Assembly: GCA_036984305.1 (NCBI GenBank)
Contig: BQWY01000001.1
Location: forward strand, 3,059,501 to 3,123,500
From: Nitrospira sp.
GTDB taxonomy: Bacteria; Nitrospirota; Nitrospiria; Nitrospirales; Nitrospiraceae
Reading direction: 5' to 3'
DNA length: 64,000 nucleotides
Below are positions 29,670 to 38,224 of the stretch, piece after piece; positions within the stretch are counted from its first letter, which is position 1; each line of letters begins with the position of its first letter. Under the pieces are notes generated by a model, which saw nothing but the letters and a program-made list of their open reading frames with translations, was not told the DNA's origin and did no database searches. Both the position numbers and the translations under genes were made by a program.

Positions 29670-31268
29670 CTAATGGGCACCCCCCGTCCGCAACTGCTCC
29701 TCAATCTTGCTCAGGTTGAAGGAACCGGGAGATTGACTCGGCGGATATTCCTTCATGGTTAACAGAAACTTGGCGGCCAAACCTTGAATCGGCACGATCA
29801 CAAAGGGGCGATCAAGGAACCAGTCGTTATAGGTGTTCGAATTGTGCTGAGCCTTCTCGAAGGGGTCTCGTCGTAAATTGAAGAGGAGCGGCACGCGCAG
29901 TTCTGTGAACGGCTCGCGCCAGACGCCAAACGCCACGCCACGGTTCTCCAGAAACACCACTTTCCAATCCGTGTATCGCGCGGCCACGACCTGACCGTCG
30001 TCGTTCACATACCAGAATTCCTTGCGTGGCGACTCTTTCGACTTTCCGCTGAGATAGTCGAGCTGGTTGTAGCCGTCGAGATAATTCCGATACATGCGTC
30101 CGTTCAGCTCTACTCCGGCTCTCAGCTTCTGGGACACATCCGGCGCCCCGGCGGCAGCCGCGAACGTCGGCAGCCAGTCTTCATGCGCCACGATCCCATT
30201 GAGCGTCACCCCCGAAAGAAAGTGACCGGGCCAACGGACAAACGCCGGCACGCGGTACGCGCCCTCCCAGTTGGAGTTCTTCTCGCTTCGGAATGGTGTG
30301 GTCCCGGCATCCGGCCAGGTATTGTAGTGTGGACCGTTGTCGGTGGAGTAGAACACGATGGTATCCTTCGTGATCCCCAACTCATCCAAGAGGCTGAGCA
30401 GCTCGCCGACGTGTCCGTCGTGCTCCACCATGCCGTCGTGATAGTCATCGCCGGAGGGTCCGGCTATTCCGCGATGCTGGTCCTTCACATGCGTGCGAAA
30501 GTGCATGCGGGTGGCATTCCACCAGGTGAAGAAGGGTCTGCCGGCTTTATGCTGGCGCTGGATGAATTCCTTTGCGGCCGCCAGAGTTTCTTCGTCCACC
30601 GTTTCCATCCGCTTCTTGGTGAGCGGACCGGTGTCCTCGATCGTCTGACCACCCTTTCCATCAGCCTTCGACCGGATGACGCCGCGTGGACCGAACTGCT
30701 GAAGAAAGGTCTTGCCGTTGGCCAGGACGAGGTCTTTGGGGTAATCCCGATTCTCCGGCTCTTCTTCAGCATTCAGGTGATAGAGGTTCCCGAAAAACTC
30801 ATCGAACCCGTGCATGGTGGGCAGATGTTCATCACGATCACCCTGATGGTTTTTGCCGAACTGGCCTGTCACGTAGCCGAGACTCTTCATCACCGTGGCC
30901 ATGGTCACATCGGTCTTTTGCCAGCCCTCCTTGGCTCCAGGCAATCCGACCTTGGTCATTCCGGTGCGCACCGGCACGTTGCCCCCGATAAATGCGGCAC
31001 GACCGGCGGTACAGCTTTGTTGACCATAGTAGTCCGTGAAGGCAATGCCTTCGCGGGCAATCCGGTCGATGTTCGGTGTGCGGTAGCCCATCACCCCGCG
31101 ATTGTTATGACTGATATTCCACGTACCGATATCATCGCCCCAAATGACAAGAATGTTGGGCTTGTCGGCACCGGCAAATGCAGGTGCGGAAAGGGCCTGG
31201 AGGAGAAACACACCCGCACAGACGTTGAGCCATTGCCGGCCACTTCGTGCAAACATTGTTTTCATCAT
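29670..31268 (-). CDS. Arylsulfatase with CTAGR motif (copy A)
   Basis: 532 residues. The ATG at 31268 follows GGAAGGTGG. A signal peptide ends near A-F-A-G-A. The sulfatase core starts with KPNILVIWGDDIGTWNISH (Asp45, Asp46). The modification site is CTAGR with Cys86 instead of the usual C-x-P-S-R, and the later Lys/His motif reads GKNHQGD where classical sulfatases have GKWHLG. The whole protein is collinear with the sulfatases at 36509-38083 and 38225-39808. It probably acts in the periplasm on sulfate esters; the substrate is unknown. The Spy-like lipoprotein gene ends 27 bp upstream, so an operon is likely. Confidence 0.9.
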   Translation of the reverse strand: MMKTMFARSGRQWLNVCAGVFLLQALSAPAFAGADKPNILVIWGDDIGTWNISHNNRGVMGYRTPNIDRIAREGIAFTDYYGQQSCTAGRAAFIGGNVPVRTGMTKVGLPGAKEGWQKTDVTMATVMKSLGYVTGQFGKNHQGDRDEHLPTMHGFDEFFGNLYHLNAEEEPENRDYPKDLVLANGKTFLQQFGPRGVIRSKADGKGGQTIEDTGPLTKKRMETVDEETLAAAKEFIQRQHKAGRPFFTWWNATRMHFRTHVKDQHRGIAGPSGDDYHDGMVEHDGHVGELLSLLDELGITKDTIVFYSTDNGPHYNTWPDAGTTPFRSEKNSNWEGAYRVPAFVRWPGHFLSGVTLNGIVAHEDWLPTFAAAAGAPDVSQKLRAGVELNGRMYRNYLDGYNQLDYLSGKSKESPRKEFWYVNDDGQVVAARYTDWKVVFLENRGVAFGVWREPFTELRVPLLFNLRRDPFEKAQHNSNTYNDWFLDRPFVIVPIQGLAAKFLLTMKEYPPSQSPGSFNLSKIEEQLRTGGAH

Positions 31269-31295
31269 TCCACCTTCCTTTCTCATAGCTCCCGG

Positions 31296-31826
31296 CTAGT
31301 AGGCCAACGGAATCCCGCGAGCCAAACCGAACTTCAAGGCCGAACGGATCTTGTTTTCGATTTGCAAATAACGCGCGACCTTTGAGGCGGGCAACACTTG
31401 GCTGAGCCGCTCGGCATGTGATTGTCTCAGCGCGAGTTCGGCCTCTTCGATCGCCAACGACTCCTCGAGCAGAGCCTCGGCGGTTTTGTCCGTCAACGGG
31501 CCCTGTTCAAGCTCCTCGGCATAGGTCGAAATCGTGCGGGCGAGCCGTTCGTTGATCAAGTCGAGGTTTTCTTGGTAGGAGTCATAGAGTGGCCAAAATT
31601 GCTTGCCCTCTGTGGCCGTGAGATTCATGTTGGCCGCCACCATTTGCTTCTTCTCCGATTTGATTTTGGTCAGGAGAGCTTCGACATCGGCTTCCATCGC
31701 CCGCTCAGATGCTGATGGTGAAGTCGTGCTCGTGGTGACCGCCCCTGACGGCTTCGATTCCGACGCACAAGCGGTCAGTGCGATCAGGCCCGCCAGTGCC
31801 CATAATGATGTCGCTGTGTTTCGCAT
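31296..31826 (-). CDS. Small lipoprotein, Spy/CpxP-like helical protein
   Basis: 176 residues. The ATG at 31826 follows GAAGGAGGGAAGG. The lipobox is LTAC. After a Ser/Thr-rich linker the protein is wholly helical. KQFWPLYDSYQENLDLINER and LPASKVARYLQIENKIRSAL resemble small periplasmic helical chaperones or metal-response proteins of the Spy/CpxP type, though the LTxxQ motif is not clear. It is placed between an alginate-export-type porin and a sulfatase, on the same strand. A chaperone role for exported proteins is a guess. Confidence 0.55.
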   Translation of the reverse strand: MRNTATSLWALAGLIALTACASESKPSGAVTTSTTSPSASERAMEADVEALLTKIKSEKKQMVAANMNLTATEGKQFWPLYDSYQENLDLINERLARTISTYAEELEQGPLTDKTAEALLEESLAIEEAELALRQSHAERLSQVLPASKVARYLQIENKIRSALKFGLARGIPLAY

Positions 31827-32128
31827 GCCTTCCCTCCTTCGACGAAAACGGTGACACACAACAGTGCGCGATGCGACACAGACCATGATGGATTGGACGC
31901 GCAACCGCAAACCCCATCCAGGTTCTGTGCACCAAATGGCAACGGACCACCGTAGAGCGTGGACCGCATCGAACGGCGCGCGGGCGATAGGGGATGGCAT
32001 GCTACACCCCCTCACATAGGTATTCAAGATTGGACGGTTGTACTGAGGTTCGTACGAAGTGCCGGCTTCGGGCCCTCGCCGATGCCGAGGAAGCGCTGAC
32101 GGTCCAACGTCGACGATCCTTCCTCCTG
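31827..32128. other. Intergenic region upstream of the Spy-like lipoprotein
   Basis: 302 bases with no plausible gene. Short open frames on both strands lack ribosome sites. It should contain the promoter for the lipoprotein-sulfatase pair, but no clear box pair was found. Confidence 0.35.
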
Positions 32129-33703
32129 TCAGAACCGCATTTCGGTTTGGATGTAGAAGAACTCGCTGTTTTGAGCCGATGGGTTACCGGGAATTTCAGC
32201 CTGACGCTGAACATATGAGCCTTTGAAGAAGTAATCGTAACCCACCTCGATCTCGATCAACCTCGGGTCGGTGATCCATTGCCACGAGACACGCAATTCG
32301 AGATCCTGCCCCAGGAAATTCCCCGAGGCTCCGGTCGGATCCTGGAGACCCGATCCGACCCAGGCATCCTTCGCTTGTGCAAGGTACCAGGCCCGGTATT
32401 TCAGACTGACCGACGTGTCGGCGCGGGGCTGAAATCCCGCCCGCACGCCGGGAGAGCTGATGTTGGATCGAAAAAACGGGCCGAAGACACCAGTCGGGTT
32501 GTATTCGAACCGCCGCGCTCCAAAGAGCGTGTCAAACGTTTGGTTTGATTGTCCGTTGGGATCGACGGTTCCGCTGGCATAGTCGTATTGAAGCGCGACA
32601 CGGGGCCGCCAGGGTACATTAAAGGTATAGCCGAGCTCGGCATGCTCGAAGTGAGCGAAATGGTCTCGTCCGGTTTTCGTGCCCGCCTGAAATGCGGCCT
32701 CAGTCTCATAGTCCCACCAGCCCGGTGCGGCATACCGGAATACCCGCAGGCCATAGGTTCCAAACCTACGCTCTTCATCGACGTTCTGTCCGCCATTGAT
32801 GCCGAAGTAATACAGATCGAGATTCAGCCAGGGATGCTGACGGGTCTCATATTGGGTCCCCCAAAACAGCGTGTCACGGACCGGGACGAGCACGCCAAAC
32901 GTGTCTGAAACAGGCTTTCCGATGAACGCCCGAATGCGCCAATCCTGGGCTTGTGCCAGATTCCAATGGACAGCGTTGAAGGTGTTAGTGGTGTTGCGAA
33001 ACTCGTTTCTGGCAATCAAGCGCCGGCTTCCAAAGTCGAAGGTCATGCGGCCCACGTGCAGATCCGCGCGTAACCCGGCTCCGAAGAGATTGTCGAGTCG
33101 AATGGCGATAAATGCCTGTAGGAGGCGGTCTTGATCGAACAGCGAGGAATTGATGGTCCCAAGGAGTGCTGAGCTGGTGCCGACATCGGAGGAGTTCTGC
33201 GCCTCAGCGAAGAACCGGAACATCTTCCAGTCGAGCCCGAAGCGCAGACGCGTACGGAACGCGCCGCCGTCGACATCCGAGGGCAGTCCTTGGCGGAAAT
33301 TGTTGGTGAGGTTTTCGTAGCGCATCCGGTGATGCAGGCCCACGTCAAGCCAGCGGGGCGCATTCGTCAACGCCACGATATACCGATTCCAGCGGACTTG
33401 TGAGTCGTTGATCAGAATTTGGTCCGCTGTTTCCCGCCACGGCGTGGTTTGCGCTCGCTTGAGTTTTTCCATCGTATACTTGTGAACTTCCTTCGGAGCT
33501 TCACCGGCTTTCTCAAGCACCTTGTGGGTTCCTTCAATGAACGAGCCGCCCTGTGATTCTTGACCGCCGTTCTCTTCAGCCAAAGCCGGCCGTATCGAGA
33601 TGATACATTGCAGAATGAGAGCCGGCACGATAAACGACGGGCGGAGCAGAACTGGTTGAGAGTCGAGACTGGGATCGCGTACTGAAAGCATAAAGAGAAC
33701 CAT
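32129..33703 (-). CDS. Alginate-export-type outer-membrane porin
   Basis: 524 residues if started at ATG 33703; ATG 33691 is equally possible, and neither has a strong ribosome site. A signal peptide ends in R-P-A-L-A. The barrel region (VGLHHRMRYENLTNNFRQGL, GGAFRTRLRFGLDWKMFRFF, ADLHVGRMTFDFGSRRLIAR) matches the alginate_exp family, whose model AlgE exports alginate across the outer membrane of Pseudomonas. It ends in FFYIQTEMRF, with a terminal Phe. Genes of this family also occur in bacteria without alginate, so the substrate here is open. The neighbourhood of sulfatases suggests anionic or sulfated compounds (inference). Confidence 0.75.
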   Translation of the reverse strand: MVLFMLSVRDPSLDSQPVLLRPSFIVPALILQCIISIRPALAEENGGQESQGGSFIEGTHKVLEKAGEAPKEVHKYTMEKLKRAQTTPWRETADQILINDSQVRWNRYIVALTNAPRWLDVGLHHRMRYENLTNNFRQGLPSDVDGGAFRTRLRFGLDWKMFRFFAEAQNSSDVGTSSALLGTINSSLFDQDRLLQAFIAIRLDNLFGAGLRADLHVGRMTFDFGSRRLIARNEFRNTTNTFNAVHWNLAQAQDWRIRAFIGKPVSDTFGVLVPVRDTLFWGTQYETRQHPWLNLDLYYFGINGGQNVDEERRFGTYGLRVFRYAAPGWWDYETEAAFQAGTKTGRDHFAHFEHAELGYTFNVPWRPRVALQYDYASGTVDPNGQSNQTFDTLFGARRFEYNPTGVFGPFFRSNISSPGVRAGFQPRADTSVSLKYRAWYLAQAKDAWVGSGLQDPTGASGNFLGQDLELRVSWQWITDPRLIEIEVGYDYFFKGSYVQRQAEIPGNPSAQNSEFFYIQTEMRF

Positions 33704-33752
33704 GAACGAGCATGTTGGGAGAACAAACGCCGGGATGGATCCGGTTTGCTCA

Positions 33753-34379
33753 TCAATTCCTTCGCGCCTCTGAGTCTTCTCGATCACGACCCGATGGCCG
33801 GCCGTAGGCGTTTTTAGGGGAATGTGGTCCGGGAGGGTAATCAGTGAAAGCTTGCCCCACGGCTTCAATCGCCAGGTCCAGATTCTTCGTCCGCCTCTCC
33901 TTCAACGGAGCCATGATCGTGGCTCGCCAGACCAGTTTTTTGTTGGCCGATTCGACCAGATCCAGCACAAGCGTGCCCTCCCGCTACGAATAACTCGAGG
34001 TGGCTCCGCCGTACGTTGGACCATGTCCATATCCATTCTGCCAGGCTCTTTTCCACGTTGTAATCACATCGACCCAATAATAGACGGATAGATCCGCAAC
34101 CCGGTCCGCACCAACCTGTCGAAGGTCCTTGGCTTGAAGCTGCTGCGAGATGGCAGGCTCGATTCGATCTTTCAATGCGGCTTCGTCGGGCGTTCGCTTC
34201 TCACCGATTTCAGCCGGGTCGACGAAGGAAAAGGTCTTGTGCCGGGAAAAATCCACGGAAGGATCATGTTCGATACCGACTTCGAGGGTTGTGCATGCAG
34301 AGCACCAGCAGACGAAAAGAACCAGAATCCACTCCGTTCTTCGAAAAGACGTCACGAATAGATTCCCCAATCGACGCAT
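33753..34379 (-). pseudogene. DUF4136 lipoprotein gene with an in-frame TAG
   Basis: Read through, this is a DUF4136 lipoprotein of about 208 codons, like those at 54258-54839 and 55901-56473. It begins at ATG 34379, has the lipobox CSAC and the conserved VDFSRHKTFSFVD and DLSVYYWVDV. One TAG (plus 33984-33986) interrupts it in the segment ..SSYS-stop-REGTLVLDLV. The intact paralogues have a Tyr (YEYKEGTLIVDLV) at that place, and TAC or TAT needs only one base change to TAG. The frame continues past the stop to LVWRATIMAPL and the typical AIEAVGQAFTDYPP ending, without a frameshift. It is probably a recent nonsense mutation, a sequencing error, or a short product plus restart at GTG 33968. 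Confidence 0.8.
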
Positions 34380-34866
34380 AGGAGGAAGCCCGTCGTTTCG
34401 AGCCCGGAGGGTGCAACGGCGGCGCCCCGATGAGACGGGCTCGTTCGTGATTTGTAGACGAGGCCTCGTACATGAAGCGGTGGAGCAACGATATCGTGTC
34501 CTTCAGAATCACGTTGGAATCTGCACATCGAAGCCCCAGCCAGTCCGGTCGTTCCGTGCACATCCATGAATACATCTGGCATATGCCCTCTTAGGATAGA
34601 TCGAGTGAGGGCCGCAATCGATCGGTCCTTGTCGGTCGTCCCGTTCGCTGCTGCTGGAACCACTCACCCGGTAAGATCTGGCCGGCGCCCATGGCGCGAC
34701 ATGTCAAATGACCAACCCTAAGACACCCTTCGACGTCGACCTATCGGGGTCCAAGGGCTGGCGTTCACCCTGCACGCCCTGGGCAGCCTACATGATCGCG
34801 AAGAATCCTCTGAGCGCTCACGCATCAACGTCAAGCAACGGGGCAGCTTCGACATGCGTGACGAAT
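34380..34866. other. Intergenic region, no convincing gene
   Basis: 487 bases between the interrupted DUF4136 gene and the stop of the OprB-type porin. Several overlapping short frames exist on both strands, none with a ribosome site or recognisable motif. No repeat seen. Confidence 0.4.
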
Positions 34867-36306
34867 TTACAGTTTCACGTTGACGCGCAATCCGAATAGG
34901 AACGCCTCATCGGCGATCGCCCCCGCCCCGGGTCGGATGTATTGGAGGTCGGGCGTGACAATGAGCCATGGCGTGGCTTGAAAATTGTAGAACAACTCCA
35001 CGCCAGTCCCGTTCCGAATCCCGAACAAGTTCTGTGGAACCGGACCGAACTCGGTGCTGGCGCCGGTGTAGTACCAGCCCAGGCCGAACGTATCGCCACG
35101 ATTCCACTTAAACGGGCTGTCGCCGCCGATACCGGCGCTGAGAAAATACCTGACCGGAGTCGGATTCCCGTCACTCAATGAGACACGCCCGAAAACCCCC
35201 CATCCGCGCTCCTCATCGTCAGAATACCGCATGACGAATTGGTCGAATCCATAAAACACCGTATACCCCTGGGAGAGGGTCGGTGATGAAGCACCCCCTA
35301 TGTTCGGGTACTCCGGAGGCGGCGACAGGAGAAGATTGAGATTTCTCTGGTCGAAACGCTTCCAAATGACTCCGACGTGTTGGTCACCGGGCAGACCAAA
35401 AAGATTGGTCTTGAGTGTCACTTCACCAGCCACAATGACGCCCTTCGAATAGAGGTTGCTCAGCCCGACGGTGTCCGTCGTTCGGTCCTCGGGATCGCGG
35501 AAGGAAACGGCCATCCGGCCCCACTTCTGTGGGCTGACAACGCCCGCTATGAAGGAACTATAGGGGAGCCCTAATAAAAACGCCGGATTTGCCACGAGTG
35601 CCTGGTTCATAAACTGTTGTGTACCGTTGCCGCCGGCAAAGCGGTCCTGGTCCATCTCGCCGACCACGACTTTCTTACCGGCGACCACGACTAGATTTTT
35701 CGACAACGGTTGCACCAAAAAGAAGTTGGTGAGGTACGGAACACCCTGGTTGTTCGGCGTCGGCGGAAGGGCGGCCCCGAACACAGCCGGTGCCCCCGCC
35801 CCCGTTGACAGCGAGACGTTTCCGTAATCTCCCCACCACTGTTCCGCAGTGACCACCAGCTTGCCTTTGGGCAAATGGACGATCTTTTCAAGGTCAAAGT
35901 GTAAACTGTAATCGCCGCGTCCCGTGTACGCAAACCTGTCCCCTTGGGTTAAAGGTGGCGGAACCGGGGCGTTAATACCGCCTCGGATCCCAAAGCCAAA
36001 CTGTGTGATGTTACTGATGAACGTAACCCCAAGTTCCTGCAGACGGGATCGATACCCGCCCCAATCACCTGTCAGGGTAGGACGAATCCACAGATCGCAG
36101 AACGCGCAGCCTGCACCTTCCGACTGGTCGGCTGCTCCCTGCTGACGCGGATGATCGGTGCCATCTTGTGCAGACACCGGCTGTACGGTGACCACCATCG
36201 TCACTATCGCTAGGGCGGGAAAAAGCCCGCAAAAGAGCCTGAACCTTCCTCTCCTTTTGCGCCTCCATCGCCAGGATTCACCGACCCGTTCCCGAGGGTG
36301 ACGCAT
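34867..36306 (-). CDS. Carbohydrate-selective porin, OprB family
   Basis: 479 residues from ATG 36306, which follows GAGAAGG; the frame is open further upstream without a better start. A basic N-region and a hydrophobic core form a signal peptide ending VSAQDG. The mature protein begins with a CAFCDLWIRPTLTGDWGG segment and GYRSRLQELGVTF, the latter typical of OprB, and continues as a barrel. OprB proteins let sugars or other small polar solutes through the outer membrane. Lying 202 bp downstream of one sulfatase gene and in the same island as three others, it could import desulfated products (inference). The C-terminus is FGLRVNVKL. Confidence 0.8.
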   Translation of the reverse strand: MRHPRERVGESWRWRRKRRGRFRLFCGLFPALAIVTMVVTVQPVSAQDGTDHPRQQGAADQSEGAGCAFCDLWIRPTLTGDWGGYRSRLQELGVTFISNITQFGFGIRGGINAPVPPPLTQGDRFAYTGRGDYSLHFDLEKIVHLPKGKLVVTAEQWWGDYGNVSLSTGAGAPAVFGAALPPTPNNQGVPYLTNFFLVQPLSKNLVVVAGKKVVVGEMDQDRFAGGNGTQQFMNQALVANPAFLLGLPYSSFIAGVVSPQKWGRMAVSFRDPEDRTTDTVGLSNLYSKGVIVAGEVTLKTNLFGLPGDQHVGVIWKRFDQRNLNLLLSPPPEYPNIGGASSPTLSQGYTVFYGFDQFVMRYSDDEERGWGVFGRVSLSDGNPTPVRYFLSAGIGGDSPFKWNRGDTFGLGWYYTGASTEFGPVPQNLFGIRNGTGVELFYNFQATPWLIVTPDLQYIRPGAGAIADEAFLFGLRVNVKL

Positions 36307-36508
36307 GCGCCTTCTCAAGCACAACCTTGTCAGCGGATCCGATATCGCTCTGCTCATGACCCAAGGCTGGCTGCGCCACCAGCGAAGCAACGCAACAAGC
36401 GACGGCAACGAACGGCGCGCCAGAAAGGTTCCTTTCCATGGTGTCTCCTCCCATCCGTCATGTGCATGCACCCGACATCGCGACTCGCCGGGCCTTGTCC
36501 AGCGTGTA

Positions 36509-38083
36509 TCAGCCTCCGCCGGCTCCCCTCCGGAGCATCTCCAAGGCCTGATCGACGGTGAAGCTGGCGGCCTTCTGACGTGGGGGGTAGTCTTTGAAGG
36601 TCATGAGAAAGTGGCCGACGTAGTGCTGGGCCGGCACCAACAGGAAGGCATGATCGATCATCCAATCCCAGTAGGTATTGGAGGTGATCGTGGCCTTCTC
36701 ATACGGGTCGGTGCGTAAGTTGTAGATATAGGGAAGCCGCGTAGTCACAAACGGCTCTGCCCAGACTCCTAAAGTGCCTGCCATTCGCTGCTGCGCAAAG
36801 ACGAGCTTCCAGTTATCGTAGCGCAATCCCAAGAGATCGCCGTCGTCGGAGAAGTAGAAGAAAGACTCACGCGGTCCCTTCTTCTCCTGGCCGGTCAAAC
36901 TTGGCAGCAGGTTGAAGCCGTCCAGGTGCACCTTGTACGTCATCTTCCCCGCCTGATATCCCTTCAGCAGCTTCTCTTTGACGTCGGGGGCACCGGCGGC
37001 CGCCAGGAACGTTGGCGCCCAATCCATGTGGGAGACCATCTCGTTGGACACGGTGCCGGGTTTGATGTGCCCAGGCCAGCGCACCATGGCCGGCACGCGA
37101 AACGCCCCTTCCCAGTTGGTGTTCTTTTCGCTGCGGAACGGCGTCATGGCGCCGTCGGGCCAGGAGTTCATGTGCGGTCCATTGTCGGTGCTGTACAGCA
37201 CGATCGTGTTGTCCGCGATGCCGAGTTCATCCAATTTGTTGAGCACAGTGCCGACGTTCTTGTCGTGGTCGATCATGGTGTCGTGATACGGACTCTGCCA
37301 GCGCCCCGCCTGACCAATGCTTTCAGGTTTGGTATGGGTGCGGAAATGCATGTGGGTGAAGTTCACCCAGACAAACATCGGTGTGCCTGCCTTGGCCTGC
37401 TGCTCGATGAACGCCGCAGCACGGGCGGCGATGTCGTCGTCGATTGTTTCCATGCGCTTCTTCGTCAAGGGGCCGGTATCTTCAATCTTTTGCGTGCCGT
37501 CAGAATTCGCAACGCTATGGATGACGCCGCGCGGACCGAATTTCTTGCGGAAGTTCGGAAAATCGGATTCTTTGGGATAGTCCGGCAGTTCCGGTTCTTC
37601 TTCGGCATTGAGATGGTAGAGGTTTCCGTAGAACTCGTCGAAGCCGTGGGCCGTGGGCAACATGTTGTCTTTATCGCCCAGGTGGTTCTTGCCGAACTGG
37701 CCGGTGGCGTACCCCTGCGCCTTGAGCAGCTCGGCGATCGTCGGATCTTCTTTCTTGATACCGAGATCGGCGCCTGGCAACCCGACCTTGCTCAAGCCGG
37801 TGCGGAAGACGCTCTGCCCCGTGATGAAGGCAGAGCGCCCGGCGGTGCAACTCTGCTCGCCGTAATAATCGGTGAAAATCAGGCCTTCGTTGGCAATCCG
37901 ATCGATGTTGGGAGTCCGATAGCCCATCAGGCCTTTGGTATAGGCGCTGATGTTGCTTTGCCCAATATCATCGCCCCAGATCACGACGATATTGGGCTTC
38001 TTGTCCGCGGCAACTGCTGGCAGTGCGCTGCACACAAGCGCGATCGCGCCTACAAAAATGGAGCATTTAAGCAAATACCTCAT
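36509..38083 (-). CDS. Arylsulfatase with CTAGR motif (copy B)
   Basis: 524 residues. The ATG at 38083 follows AAAGGAGAGCG. The signal peptide ends in A-V-A-A. KPNIVVIWGDDIGQSNISA provides the metal ligands (Asp38, Asp39). Cys79 sits in CTAGR, followed by GKNHLGDKDNMLPTAHGFDE. The C-terminal region (RYDNWKLVFAQQ, YNLRTDPYEKA, HFLMTFKDYPPRQK) is shared with copies A and C. The enzyme should be periplasmic. It is 141 bp from the neighbouring sulfatase copy C upstream, so the two could share a transcript. Confidence 0.9.
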   Translation of the reverse strand: MRYLLKCSIFVGAIALVCSALPAVAADKKPNIVVIWGDDIGQSNISAYTKGLMGYRTPNIDRIANEGLIFTDYYGEQSCTAGRSAFITGQSVFRTGLSKVGLPGADLGIKKEDPTIAELLKAQGYATGQFGKNHLGDKDNMLPTAHGFDEFYGNLYHLNAEEEPELPDYPKESDFPNFRKKFGPRGVIHSVANSDGTQKIEDTGPLTKKRMETIDDDIAARAAAFIEQQAKAGTPMFVWVNFTHMHFRTHTKPESIGQAGRWQSPYHDTMIDHDKNVGTVLNKLDELGIADNTIVLYSTDNGPHMNSWPDGAMTPFRSEKNTNWEGAFRVPAMVRWPGHIKPGTVSNEMVSHMDWAPTFLAAAGAPDVKEKLLKGYQAGKMTYKVHLDGFNLLPSLTGQEKKGPRESFFYFSDDGDLLGLRYDNWKLVFAQQRMAGTLGVWAEPFVTTRLPYIYNLRTDPYEKATITSNTYWDWMIDHAFLLVPAQHYVGHFLMTFKDYPPRQKAASFTVDQALEMLRRGAGGG

Positions 38084-38224
38084 CGCCGCTCTCCTTTCGT
38101 CGTGCCACGATACGGGCACCAGCTGGCTCAACGCTTTTTTAATGGCCCGAGTCACGAAAGGCCGTGCGGTCTCTGAATATGACCTCGCCTCACGTCAGCC
38201 TTTTCATGCGCGTGACTGGTATTG

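Noticed and set aside
33704-33868. N-terminal extension of the alginate-type porin from TTG 33868
   Set aside because: It overlaps the conserved 3' end of the DUF4136 gene in another frame, has a poor start and would precede the signal peptide with a long charged stretch.
34708-34899. Small plus-strand frame in the gap before the OprB-type porin gene
   Set aside because: No ribosome site, no motif, and its end overlaps the porin's 3' end.
36926-38176. Plus-strand open frame opposite sulfatase copy B
   Set aside because: Antisense of a conserved sulfatase, with no start signal and no motif.
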